A DNA stretch of 53,581 nucleotides from positions 1 through 53,581 of the forward strand of contig CAIYYT010000250.1 in the NCBI GenBank assembly GCA_903930455.1. Direction: 5' to 3'. Numbering within the stretch: position 1 is the stretch's first letter; every line of letters begins with the position of its first letter. Position numbers and translations under genes: made by a program. Source of the stretch: an uncultured bacterium. Lineage in GTDB: Bacteria; Zixibacteria; MSB-5A5; CAIYYT01. Below the pieces are notes generated by a model. It was given only the letters and a program-made list of their open reading frames with translations, was not told where the DNA came from and ran no database searches. Positions 38,766 to 47,225 of this stretch are shown piece by piece.

Positions 38766-39647
38766 TCAGTTCCCGGAAAGCAGGAATATCGCCATCACCG
38801 AAAGAAACCACAAGACAATATTGATGAGGATGGGGATATCGGACAGCAGCACCTCGGTCGGGGAACCGCCTTTTTCCTCCTGATGGATCAGGTAAAGGTA
38901 GCGGAAAACGCCATAGAGCACGAAAGGAATGGTCAGTTCCAGATGACTGACGCCAAGCTTCTGTTTGATTTCGGGGGACAGCGTATAGAACGTGTAGGCC
39001 ACCACCGTCGAGGCGGTCACGACGCCGATCAGTTGATCGAGGAAGTAAGGCGAGTATTTCTTGAGCGACACGCGGTGACTGCCGGCGTTCTCGCCGAGCG
39101 TGACCGTTTCGTGGCGCCGCTTGCCAAAACCGATAAAGAGTGCCAACAGGAAGGTGCAGGCGACCAACCATGACGAGTTGGGAACGTCGATCGCGAATGA
39201 ACCGGCAATCGCGCGAATTACGAATGACACGGCAACCGCCATAACGTCAATGATCACGATCTTCTTGAGAACCAGAGAATAGAGGACATTGAAAGCCAAG
39301 AACACAAGTGCCGTGTAGATGAAAGGTCTTGGCATTGCGGACGCCATCGCCAGCCCGATTGCACCGATAACAACAGCCATTACCCACGCGGCGGACGGCG
39401 ATATAACCCCCGCTGCCAGCGGACGGCTTTTCTTGAGCGGGTGAGAACGGTCAGAGTCGCGGTCGATGATGTCATTGACGATATATATGGTCGATGAGAG
39501 CAGGCAGAAAATTACAAAGGCATAAAACGCCCTGCTGACTTTGACCCAATCAGTAAACTCCCTCGCGAAAATCAGCGCGCCGAAGATAACGATGTTCTTG
39601 ATCCATTGGTTGGGTCTTAGCAGGGCAATGATAGAACGCAACGACAT
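38766..39647 (-). CDS. UbiA-family prenyltransferase, decaprenyl-phosphate phosphoribosyltransferase type
   Basis: The 293-residue inner-membrane protein has about eight to nine transmembrane segments. It carries the UbiA aspartate motif NDIIDRDSDRSHPLKKSRPLA and a second-loop motif (GFGKRRHE). The LRPNQWIKN start and these motifs match decaprenyl-phosphate phosphoribosyltransferase-like proteins (Rv3806c type), which join ribose-5-phosphate to polyprenyl phosphate. Such genes often lie in surface-polysaccharide loci, consistent with the neighbours here. ATG 39647 is chosen with GGAG nine bases upstream. Confidence 0.82.
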   Translation of the reverse strand: MSLRSIIALLRPNQWIKNIVIFGALIFAREFTDWVKVSRAFYAFVIFCLLSSTIYIVNDIIDRDSDRSHPLKKSRPLAAGVISPSAAWVMAVVIGAIGLAMASAMPRPFIYTALVFLAFNVLYSLVLKKIVIIDVMAVAVSFVIRAIAGSFAIDVPNSSWLVACTFLLALFIGFGKRRHETVTLGENAGSHRVSLKKYSPYFLDQLIGVVTASTVVAYTFYTLSPEIKQKLGVSHLELTIPFVLYGVFRYLYLIHQEEKGGSPTEVLLSDIPILINIVLWFLSVMAIFLLSGN

Positions 39648-39715
39648 GGTCAACTCCGAAAACCGGCTTGTACCCCCTGCTGGAAAACGCGACCCGAAGA
39701 ACGGTCGCGAGTTGC

Positions 39716-40354
39716 TCAGATCGTGGCAAACGGGAGCGACTTGCGAACATCACCCAGGATATCCTGCATAAATCTCTCGGCCACTTTCTGACATTCCGCC
39801 GGGGTTTTGCCCCGCTGCGAAACAGTCAACCGAATGATAACGGCGTCGGTCGGGGAGAACAAGAGCGAATTTCTTACGAGATCGAACTTAAGGGCATATT
39901 CGGAGGCCAAATCTCCGGAGCGCGTGTGGAACCAGTAGAACATCTGGTTGACCTCGGCTTTGTGAGCAATAGTCATCCGGTTGACTGTCACTTGTCTTGC
40001 GCCCAAATCAAATGGCACCCGCTCGAGACTCTCGACGACCCAGCCTCCTCCGGGAACGCAATGCCGAGGAGAATGGATTTGCGAGCCATATTTTTGGTCG
40101 CGGAAATAGGCAATAAACAGACCAACATATTCACCGTCAGCATTGATGAAGTCACGCAACAGCACTTCGGACGCCTGCAACACGGAGGCCGTCGCCTGGC
40201 TAACAGGGACGTCTTGACCCTTCCAGTCGCCAATCTGCAGCGGGATCGACGCCAGACTCGACGGTTGGGCCGGTTCGACCACCATATAGCGCAGAGTAAT
40301 CGCCAATAATCCAAACGGAATCAGCAGCACGAGCAGAATAACGAGTTTCCTCAT
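39716..40354 (-). CDS. Exosortase-associated EpsI-family protein
   Basis: The 212-residue product has an N-terminal membrane anchor (VILLVLLIPFGLLAITL) and an extracytoplasmic EpsI domain. The family hallmark IHSPRHCVPGGGW is present, with FIAYFRDQKYGSQ before it and NQMFYWFHTRSGD after. EpsI domains occur fused or adjacent to exosortases in exopolysaccharide loci. The exact reaction is not established. Its ATG overlaps the exosortase stop codon by four bases. Confidence 0.88.
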   Translation of the reverse strand: MRKLVILLVLLIPFGLLAITLRYMVVEPAQPSSLASIPLQIGDWKGQDVPVSQATASVLQASEVLLRDFINADGEYVGLFIAYFRDQKYGSQIHSPRHCVPGGGWVVESLERVPFDLGARQVTVNRMTIAHKAEVNQMFYWFHTRSGDLASEYALKFDLVRNSLLFSPTDAVIIRLTVSQRGKTPAECQKVAERFMQDILGDVRKSLPFATI

Positions 40355-41229
40355 TTCTTCCTCACCCGCAGAATTGAACTCAAGATCAGCAAGCAGATCA
40401 GACTAAACATGAAGACGATCGTACCGGAAAGCTCGTGCAGGAAATTCTCGGCGATCTTGCGCGAGATGCCATACGCGCCAATCGCGGTGACGCTAATGCG
40501 AAAGATATTGGCGGCGATGGCTATCGGAATAGTCGCAAAGAACAGAGTGAGCGCCTTCCATTTCGTCTTCAGTGTGAGATACGATAGCAATGCGCCGAGC
40601 GCTAGCAGTGTTACGAGCGATCGCAGACCGGAGCAAGCCTCCGCCACTTCCAGCGAGTAGTTATCGGGTAGATGGATGATATTTCCCTGCCGCAAATGCG
40701 GAATGCCGATAACGCCGAGCACACCGGCTGCGATTTTCGAGCCGAGAAGTTGCAGCGGAAAAGTCGCGCTGTAGTAGATGATGTATGGCACCGGAATCAT
40801 AAAGAGCAGGAAGAAGAAGGCGAACCAGATTTCCCGCAGAAAACGGGGTCCCGCCATGTACAGCGTAATACCGAAGAGCAAACCTACCATGGAAACCCGC
40901 GTAGTGAAGAACTCGGCGCCGGCCGTGCCCACAATAAACAAAACCAATGACGCAATCGTTACAGGCAGGCCCCATTTGCCAGTCTCCAGCGGAATGGTTT
41001 TCAGAACTGCGCGCTTCCTCCAGATCAACCACGCCGAAACCGGGATAATCAAGAAGCCGTGGCCGTAGTTGGGATCATGATACCAGTCGGAAACCAGATC
41101 GATCAGAATCGGCAGGTAGAGAATCAGAAACGCCGCGACGAGAACGAGTATTTGCCAAAGCGAAATCGCAGGCGTACTCTCCGAAGGCGCGTTGTTGTTA
41201 GCGGTACTGTTCAGGCTCTGATCAGACAC
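40351..41229 (-). CDS. xrt: Exosortase (EpsH-like transpeptidase)
   Basis: The 292-residue multipass membrane protein has about eight transmembrane segments. The three conserved exosortase residues are present: Cys in VAEACSGLRSL, Arg in AANIFRISVTA and His in ENFLHELSG. Exosortases process proteins with a PEP-CTERM-type C-terminal signal and are tied to exopolysaccharide production. No protein in this window ends in an obvious PEP-CTERM signal. The GTG start (41229) overlaps the end of the epimerase gene by eight bases. Confidence 0.92.
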   Translation of the reverse strand: MSDQSLNSTANNNAPSESTPAISLWQILVLVAAFLILYLPILIDLVSDWYHDPNYGHGFLIIPVSAWLIWRKRAVLKTIPLETGKWGLPVTIASLVLFIVGTAGAEFFTTRVSMVGLLFGITLYMAGPRFLREIWFAFFFLLFMIPVPYIIYYSATFPLQLLGSKIAAGVLGVIGIPHLRQGNIIHLPDNYSLEVAEACSGLRSLVTLLALGALLSYLTLKTKWKALTLFFATIPIAIAANIFRISVTAIGAYGISRKIAENFLHELSGTIVFMFSLICLLILSSILRVRKK

Positions 41230-42172
41230 GGCTGGTTAGCATCGCCTCGCGTTTGAAGAATGTTATTGTCTTCTCCAACCCTTCGCTGAAGTCGACGATC
41301 GGTTTGATGCCGAACTCTCGTTGAAGCTTGGATGCGTCGGCATACGAATGCTTGATGTCACCCGGACGAGTTGGTGCGATTTTCGGTTTGATATTTTTCC
41401 CAATCAATGCATTCAGTTGATCCACCAGATCGCGCAACGTGTATTGCGAGCCGCACGCCAGATTGAATTCCCCTTGCCTGACCTCTTCCGCTTTGCAGGC
41501 AGTGAGTACCGCGTCAACCACGTTGTCAATATAGGTAAAATCGCGAGACTGCAAACCATCACCGAAAAAGACCGGCGCCTCGTCATTGAGAATCGAGGTG
41601 ATGAACTTGGGGATAACCGCCGCATACTGGCTGTCCGGATTCTGATTCGGCCCAAAGACATTGAAATAGCGCATGGAGATTGCCGACATGTCGTAGAGAT
41701 TAGCGTAAACACGGCAATAGTATTCGCCGGTCAGCTTGGAGACGGCGTAGGGCGAGAGCGGGTTGGGAATCATGTCCTCGCGTTTCGGCAGAGTCGGTGT
41801 GTCGCCATAGACGGATGAGGACGACGCGAACAGCAGCTTCGCAACCCCCTGGCGACGCGCGCATTCAAGCACCGTCAGCGTTCCCGATATATTGACGTCA
41901 TTCGAGGTCAACGGGTTTTCGACTGAGCGATTGACCGATGGTAGCGCCGCCTGATGCAGCACGAAGTCAACGCCTCTGCAGGCGTCCAGCGTCACCCAGA
42001 ACTCGCGGATGTCCCCCTCGACGATTTCGATGTCAGATTGAAAATCCTTGATATTCTGACGCCGACCAGTCGAGAAGTTGTCCAGGATGCGGACCTGCTC
42101 TCCGCGGCCAACCAATTCTTTGACGAGATTAGAGCCGATAAAGCCGGCCCCTCCAGTGACCAAGTATTTCAT
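41222..42172 (-). CDS. NAD-dependent sugar epimerase (UDP-GlcNAc/glucose 4-epimerase type)
   Basis: This extended short-chain dehydrogenase has 316 residues. The Rossmann motif GGAGFIGS is at 7-14, SSSSVYGD holds the catalytic serine, and YAVSK carries the catalytic tyrosine and lysine. The RYFNVFGPNQNPDSQYAAVIPKFI segment is typical of UDP-N-acetylglucosamine 4-epimerases (WbpP/WbgU-like), so a UDP-HexNAc substrate is likely, though glucose/galactose remains possible. It feeds nucleotide sugar into the surface-polysaccharide pathway. It overlaps the exosortase start. Confidence 0.85.
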   Translation of the reverse strand: MKYLVTGGAGFIGSNLVKELVGRGEQVRILDNFSTGRRQNIKDFQSDIEIVEGDIREFWVTLDACRGVDFVLHQAALPSVNRSVENPLTSNDVNISGTLTVLECARRQGVAKLLFASSSSVYGDTPTLPKREDMIPNPLSPYAVSKLTGEYYCRVYANLYDMSAISMRYFNVFGPNQNPDSQYAAVIPKFITSILNDEAPVFFGDGLQSRDFTYIDNVVDAVLTACKAEEVRQGEFNLACGSQYTLRDLVDQLNALIGKNIKPKIAPTRPGDIKHSYADASKLQREFGIKPIVDFSEGLEKTITFFKREAMLTSRV

Positions 42173-42304
42173 ATTTCCATATCCTGTCTTTTTTGTCCTA
42201 AGCCCACAAATCGCTTTCGTTTAGGTATCGTCAGAAGTGCTGTTCGCCTTGACGTCACCAATGTCGCCTATCCGAAGCTCGCTAATCGGTTATCGAACTC
42301 TGGC

Positions 42305-43291
42305 TTACACCACATAGTCGCTGCGAACGCCAAACGGATTGGTTCGAAACCAGTCGATGGTCTGTCGCAGACCTTGTTCGAGCGGTACCAAAGGTCGCCA
42401 TAGTAATACTTGATGGGCCAGCGAATTGTTGGAAACCAGCCGTGCAACCTCGCTTGCTTCAGGTCGAACCCTGTCGGCATCCTGTTTAATCTTGAGATTC
42501 CTACCAAGCAACGCGGCGATTTGTTCCGCCAGATTGCCGATTGATATTTCGGCGCCGCTCCCCAGATTGATCGTCAAACCGACAACATCATCAACCTCTG
42601 CGCCGCGAATTATGCCTTGAACCGTGTCCGTAACATAAGTCAAATCCCGCGTCGGCGATGTCACCCCGAGCGCGATTATCTCAGACTCCAGCAATTGTGA
42701 AATGATCGTCGGAATGATCGCGCGTTGCGATTGCCGGGGGCCATAGGTATTGAATGGGCGGATAATCGTCACCGGCAGACTGAAGCTCCGGTAAAATGAT
42801 TCGGCCAACATATCGGCAGCGATCTTGGATGCGGCGTAAGGTGACTGTCCGACTTTGGGATGTTTTTCGTCAATCGGTATATACTGCGCCGTGCCGTAAA
42901 CCTCCGAGGTCGAGACCACCACGACCCGCGCGACCTGGTGCTCCCGACAACCGACTAACACATTGGTCGTGCCGACAATGTTGGTGTCGACGTATTCGCG
43001 CGGATGGATGTATGAATACGGAATACCAATCAGCGCGCCGAGATGAAAGACCTCGTTGCAGCCTTTGATAACGTCTCTGACCGCATCATTATCCCGCAGA
43101 TCTCCGGCGATGATTTTGATCTGCTGCCTGATTTTTTCAGGGAAGCCGTCAATCCAGCCGCAGGTGCCTGTCGAGGTATAGCGCACGAAGGCACGCACCT
43201 GACAACCTTTGGCAACCAACGCTTCGACAAGGTGACTACCAATAAACCCACCGGCGCCGGTGACAAGAACGGTTCTGTCTTTGAGATTCAC
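42305..43291 (-). CDS. NAD-dependent 4,6-dehydratase, LegB-like
   Basis: The 328-residue extended SDR protein has GAGGFIGSHL at about 12-21, STSEVYGTAQYIPIDEKHP and YAASK as the catalytic motif. The segments LGALIGIPYSYIHPREYVDTN and RPFNTYGPRQSQRAIIPTIISQL are characteristic of LegB, the UDP-GlcNAc 4,6-dehydratase that starts legionaminic acid synthesis. No other leg genes are present in the window, so another 4,6-dideoxy sugar is possible. GTG 43291 is the start. It leads the minus-strand polysaccharide operon. Confidence 0.8.
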   Translation of the reverse strand: MNLKDRTVLVTGAGGFIGSHLVEALVAKGCQVRAFVRYTSTGTCGWIDGFPEKIRQQIKIIAGDLRDNDAVRDVIKGCNEVFHLGALIGIPYSYIHPREYVDTNIVGTTNVLVGCREHQVARVVVVSTSEVYGTAQYIPIDEKHPKVGQSPYAASKIAADMLAESFYRSFSLPVTIIRPFNTYGPRQSQRAIIPTIISQLLESEIIALGVTSPTRDLTYVTDTVQGIIRGAEVDDVVGLTINLGSGAEISIGNLAEQIAALLGRNLKIKQDADRVRPEASEVARLVSNNSLAHQVLLWRPLVPLEQGLRQTIDWFRTNPFGVRSDYVV

Positions 43292-43420
43292 ACCGGCATT
43301 ATGGCAAGATTCCCCTGTTCACGCAAGAGTATTTCCCGCATGGTTTAGATCCACCGAACTGGCCATGGCAGACCCAACGCCAGCCAATCTGGAACCCACG
43401 GTGACGGTGCGGGAAACAAA

Positions 43421-43434
43421 ATGCAAGTTTGCAT
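43421..43434. promoter_or_regulatory. Palindrome ATGCAAgtTTGCAT in the divergent intergenic region
   Basis: A perfect inverted repeat with 6-base arms lies directly before TTGACA (43435-43440) in the gap between legB (minus) and the propeller lipoprotein gene (plus). A second possible pair is TTGCAT (43429-43434) and TTATGC (43451-43456) with a 16-base spacer. It may be an operator, but no binding factor is identified. Confidence 0.3.
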
Positions 43435-43560
43435 TTGACAAAAAGTTGAGTTATGCGTTCTTCTTAGTGACGCATTTCACCGTTGGGGACGAAATGCGGG
43501 ACGAAGTCAAATAGGAATATGCCACTGCGGGCTACGGTGGTACAAAGCATGGGAGGTCTT

Positions 43561-44517
43561 ATGAAATGTCTGTTGTTTGTTTCAGCGTTACTCATGGCGA
43601 GCTGCCAAGGTTATTCGTCAGATTTGTCCCAACCGATCTTAGTTGGGGTCGGGGCTGAAGCCAAGTGGTCGCCGAACGAGACGGCGATAGCGTTCCGGCG
43701 CGGCGACTCGCTTTATGTCAAATCTCTTTCACCTGACAAGCCGGCTCAGGGAATCTACCATGCTTCGATCGTCAGTTTCGAATGGCTGGACGATAGTACT
43801 TTGGCTACTTACGAGAAGCAGCAATATCTGGTCAAGGGAGGTACGACATGGGTTGAACGGATAGCCAAAGTGCCCTTACACGGTCTTTCGACTGAGATTG
43901 CTAAGGACAGCCTTGGTTCGTCCAGCCCGAGATTCATGCGCTTCCAGCGCTTTGCCGATGGCAGCGTCGGATATTTCGACAATTTTGGAGCCACAAAGGG
44001 GCCGCAAAGGTTGAGCCAACCACTATCTGTCGCGGGGGTGAAAGCTGACTACACGAAACCCACTCTATTCCTCAAGCCCGACCCATATCCCTCGGGTAAG
44101 ATTTCGATGTGCTATGGTAACTCCGGCAACTGCCGGGTCGTGACCAAATCTGAAAACCACTATTGTCTCCCTATGTTATCACCAACTTCTGATAGATTCG
44201 TCTGTTATGCCGAGCGAGGTGACGTTGTAGTATTCGACACTCTTGGCAATGAATTGGCCAATCTGGGGCCAATTGACTTCGAGTCTTGGAGTCCCAGCGG
44301 TGACCGGATCGCCTTCTGCGTCATCAAAGAGGCGGGTGACCCAGGAGACATCGTGGCATCAGACATTTACATTGCGAAATGGGATGGTTCCGAAAGAACG
44401 CAGATCACCAACACTCCCGATTTGGTGGAAATCGATCCGACCTTCTCGCATTCAGGAACCAAGCTTCTTTATAGAGAATACCCGTCAGATAAGCTTTTCG
44501 TGATTAGCGTGAAATAG
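43561..44517 (+). CDS. Beta-propeller-like lipoprotein, tandem paralogue 1
   Basis: From ATG 43561 (GGGAGGT upstream) the product is about 318 residues with a lipoprotein signal (LLFVSALLMASC, cysteine at about 16). The body has TolB/WD40-like blades: VGAEAKWSPNETAIAFRRGDSLY, FESWSPSGDRIAFC and the final DPTFSHSGTKLLYRE. It is highly similar over its whole length to the next gene's product. Surface or periplasmic location is likely. TolB-like propellers bind proteins, and no enzyme motif is seen. Confidence 0.78.
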   Translation: MKCLLFVSALLMASCQGYSSDLSQPILVGVGAEAKWSPNETAIAFRRGDSLYVKSLSPDKPAQGIYHASIVSFEWLDDSTLATYEKQQYLVKGGTTWVERIAKVPLHGLSTEIAKDSLGSSSPRFMRFQRFADGSVGYFDNFGATKGPQRLSQPLSVAGVKADYTKPTLFLKPDPYPSGKISMCYGNSGNCRVVTKSENHYCLPMLSPTSDRFVCYAERGDVVVFDTLGNELANLGPIDFESWSPSGDRIAFCVIKEAGDPGDIVASDIYIAKWDGSERTQITNTPDLVEIDPTFSHSGTKLLYREYPSDKLFVISVK

Positions 44518-44537
44518 GGGGCATCATGATGAAAAAA
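44518..44537 (+). repeat. Relic of the start of the downstream amidase gene
   Basis: GGGGCATCATGATGAAAAAA here nearly equals TGGGCATCAGGATGAAAAAA at 45626-45645, which begins the amidase gene, and both follow a TAG stop of a propeller paralogue. The duplicated unit therefore probably extended into the next gene, and this copy has since decayed. Confidence 0.5.
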
Positions 44538-44656
44538 CTAATTGACAGAATTGGAGTAATTGCTTTTCATAAGGCTAGCGCGGGGAGAAGATTCGCACAG
44601 CTTTATCATGACACCGCACTCGCGGTTTATAGGCATGTATCGGAGGGAGAGTTAAT

Positions 44657-45625
44657 ATGCCACGAAAGTTTTTATTGCTGATCGTTTTCCTTTGTTGCCT
44701 GTTCGCTGAGGCAGCATTGGGGCAGGTATCCGAGCCGATTTTGGTCGGGGTCGGCGCTGAAGCCAAGTGGTCGCCAAACGAGACGGCCATAGCGTTTCGT
44801 AGGGGCGACTCACTTTATGTCAAATCACTTTCCCCTGACAAGCCGGCTCAGGGTATCTACTACGCTCCAATCGTGAGCTTCGAATGGCTGGATGACAGTA
44901 CCATAGCGACTTATGAGAAGGAGTACTATCCTGTCAAAGGCGGCAGGACGAGGGTACAGCGGATCGCCAAGGTACCACTCCATGCCCCCTCAATTGAGAT
45001 CGCTAAAGATAGTCTCAATATGAATGCACCTCGTCCAAGATTCACGGGCTTTCAACGTTTCACCGACGGAAGTGTCGGCTATTTCGACAACACGAACACC
45101 GACAATCGACCTGTCCGGTTGAGTGCTCCGACGTCCAATGTTGGAAGGCAAGCTGACTCTGCAAAGCAGAGCCTCTTTCTAAGAACGATACCCGAAGGGT
45201 GGGGAAAGATATTTATCTGCTATGGGAACTCAGTCAACTGCCGTCTCGTTACCCTATCCGAGAACCACTACCTTCTCCCCTTGCTATCACCAGGACGCGA
45301 CAAACTCACGTGCCACAGTGCGCGCGGCGATCTCGTTGTGTTTGACACACTGGGAATGGAACTGGCGAACCTTGGCCGTGGGGAAATGGAGAGCTGGAGC
45401 CCTGATGGTCAGCACATTGTATTGTGTGTGACCAAAGAGGCGGGTGATCCCGGAGATATCGTGGCATCGGATATTTACATTACAAGATGGGATGGCACCG
45501 AAAAGAAGGAGATCACCAGCACTCCCAATCTCGTAGAAATCGAGCCGGCCTTCTCCCCCTCTGGAACAAAGCTCCTTTACCGAGAGCATCCGTCTGGCAG
45601 ACTGTATGTAATTGGGGTGAGATAG
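44657..45625 (+). CDS. Beta-propeller-like secreted protein, tandem paralogue 2
   Basis: The 322-residue product has an ordinary signal peptide (FLLLIVFLCCLFAEAALGQ) instead of the lipobox of its twin. The two mature sequences share long identical stretches, such as GVGAEAKWSPNETAIAFR and LYVKSLSPDKPAQGIY. GGAGGGAG precedes ATG 44657. The amidase gene starts immediately after its stop codon (the TAG at 45623-45625 shares a base with an alternative GTG), so the three genes may be one unit. The different signals suggest one copy is anchored and the other soluble. Confidence 0.8.
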   Translation: MPRKFLLLIVFLCCLFAEAALGQVSEPILVGVGAEAKWSPNETAIAFRRGDSLYVKSLSPDKPAQGIYYAPIVSFEWLDDSTIATYEKEYYPVKGGRTRVQRIAKVPLHAPSIEIAKDSLNMNAPRPRFTGFQRFTDGSVGYFDNTNTDNRPVRLSAPTSNVGRQADSAKQSLFLRTIPEGWGKIFICYGNSVNCRLVTLSENHYLLPLLSPGRDKLTCHSARGDLVVFDTLGMELANLGRGEMESWSPDGQHIVLCVTKEAGDPGDIVASDIYITRWDGTEKKEITSTPNLVEIEPAFSPSGTKLLYREHPSGRLYVIGVR

Positions 45626-45636
45626 TGGGCATCAGG

Positions 45637-47187
45637 ATGAAAAAAGTGGCTCTGATCGGACTCTTGCTTCTCTGTTGTCAAGCAAGCAGCTATTCAACCA
45701 CCGTTGTGCTTGATCCGGGGCATGGCGGTCACGGCGCGCGCAAGTTCGGGTCAAATGGCGGAGACGGAAACGGGACCGTAGGACCTACTGACACTTTGAC
45801 AGAACAGTGGGTCAATCTTCAGGTTGCTTTGTTCGCGAAAATTTCTATAGAGTGGAACTCACCCGAACCGTACGTCTTCCTCACACGAGAGGATGATACC
45901 ACGAGCATAACAATCAAAGAACGAATCCAATATGCAAAGGACCGCGATTGTGATTACTTCATTTCAATCCACCACAATGGGCTGCCGCTTGGTGCGCAGG
46001 GAACGGAAGTGTGGTGGGATAGCACTCTCCATCCAACGGAGCCCGATAGCGCCTTCTACACGCGTGTTCCAGAGGCGCGCGATTCCATCTTTGCGAAGAA
46101 GATATTTCTGAGACTGAAAGCCCAGTGGAACTATGCGAACCGTTGTTCCTCACAGCAGAGTAGCAACTGGATGCAGGGCTGCAACAGTGTGGGCAGAAGC
46201 AATTTCTATATCCTACATAATATCTACCACTGTGCCTGCGTTCTCAGTGAGGCCTCAAACCTTTACAACAATTCTGAGGAGCAGCTATTCGAGCCTGCTT
46301 CTTCACCCCATGCAAGTCAGGAAGCAATGTGCATTTGGCATGGTTGGCACAGCTACCTCGCCAATATGGGTTTCGGGCAACTCAGCAACCGATACGTGGG
46401 GAGTGGATTGGGCACAGTTACTGTAGATGCGGTGCTCTGGCCGGCGCCAGCAGAATTCTGCTGGGAAGCCCTCGAATCGCATGACCTGGTCGCGCCAAAT
46501 GACTTCTGGGAGAACGGTTATCAATACACTTTCCATCACTGGTCACACTTCACTGCTCCCCCCTTCTCTTACCCCAACGACACTTGGTGGTTTCCCAACA
46601 TAACTATTACGGTTCTGCCGGAGTGGAGCTACCACATCTACCGCGCCTATTTCACCGGCGGACCGTACTGGTGCACGATATATGAGCCATACGGGGGGGA
46701 AATCTACGGCATCGGCGATACCCTGCAAATCGTTTATACCTGCGACGCCGGTGTTGAGTCCACCACACTGGTGGACGTGTACCTTGATCGACACAGCGGT
46801 CATAGCGGATATCCGGAAGTACTTGCGCAGAATGTTCCGTATGCAAATGGCGTTCGCTGGGTTATCAACGGACCTGTATCCGATAGTTGCTTGATGAAGG
46901 TTGTGGTCCACGACGTTGCGGGAAATTCCGCCGGGGACGTTTCCGATTACGCTTTCAAAATCGTTCAATGCAGCCATTGTGGCGACGCCAACAGCGACGG
47001 CTCGATTGACATTTCCGACGTGGTGTTCTTGATTTCTCTCATCTTCGCCGGAGGTACAGTCCCGGCTGACTGCAACTATGCGAGGGGCATGGGAGACGCC
47101 AACGGCGACGGGTCAGTTGACATTTCTGACGTGGTGTACTTGATCGCGTACGTGTTCTCGGGCGGCAAGACCCCGCATTGCAAATAA
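45637..47187 (+). CDS. N-acetylmuramoyl-L-alanine amidase (Amidase_3) with dockerin-like C-terminus
   Basis: The 516-residue secreted product has a signal peptide (VALIGLLLLCCQASSYS) and an Amidase_3 zinc hydrolase domain at about 20-230, with DPGHGGHG (first His), a conserved Glu in LTEQWVNLQVA and SIHHNG (third-ligand His). It would cleave the amide bond between muramic acid and the peptide stem of peptidoglycan. The middle region (about 235-440) is not recognised. The last 70 residues form a dockerin-like pair (GDANSDGSIDISD and GDANGDGSVDISD). ATG 45637 is preferred to GTG 45625. Confidence 0.85.
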   Translation: MKKVALIGLLLLCCQASSYSTTVVLDPGHGGHGARKFGSNGGDGNGTVGPTDTLTEQWVNLQVALFAKISIEWNSPEPYVFLTREDDTTSITIKERIQYAKDRDCDYFISIHHNGLPLGAQGTEVWWDSTLHPTEPDSAFYTRVPEARDSIFAKKIFLRLKAQWNYANRCSSQQSSNWMQGCNSVGRSNFYILHNIYHCACVLSEASNLYNNSEEQLFEPASSPHASQEAMCIWHGWHSYLANMGFGQLSNRYVGSGLGTVTVDAVLWPAPAEFCWEALESHDLVAPNDFWENGYQYTFHHWSHFTAPPFSYPNDTWWFPNITITVLPEWSYHIYRAYFTGGPYWCTIYEPYGGEIYGIGDTLQIVYTCDAGVESTTLVDVYLDRHSGHSGYPEVLAQNVPYANGVRWVINGPVSDSCLMKVVVHDVAGNSAGDVSDYAFKIVQCSHCGDANSDGSIDISDVVFLISLIFAGGTVPADCNYARGMGDANGDGSVDISDVVYLIAYVFSGGKTPHCK

Positions 47188-47225
47188 TTGTAATCTGATC
47201 AGTTATAACACTACGTTGGCCCGCG

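Noticed and set aside
41900-42403. Plus-strand frame across the epimerase/legB junction
   Set aside because: It overlaps two well-supported minus-strand genes and resembles nothing known.
44526-44700. Small open frame starting ATGATGAAAAAA between the propeller paralogues
   Set aside because: After the first codons it shows no signal peptide or motif and runs into the next gene. It is best seen as a relic of the duplicated amidase start.
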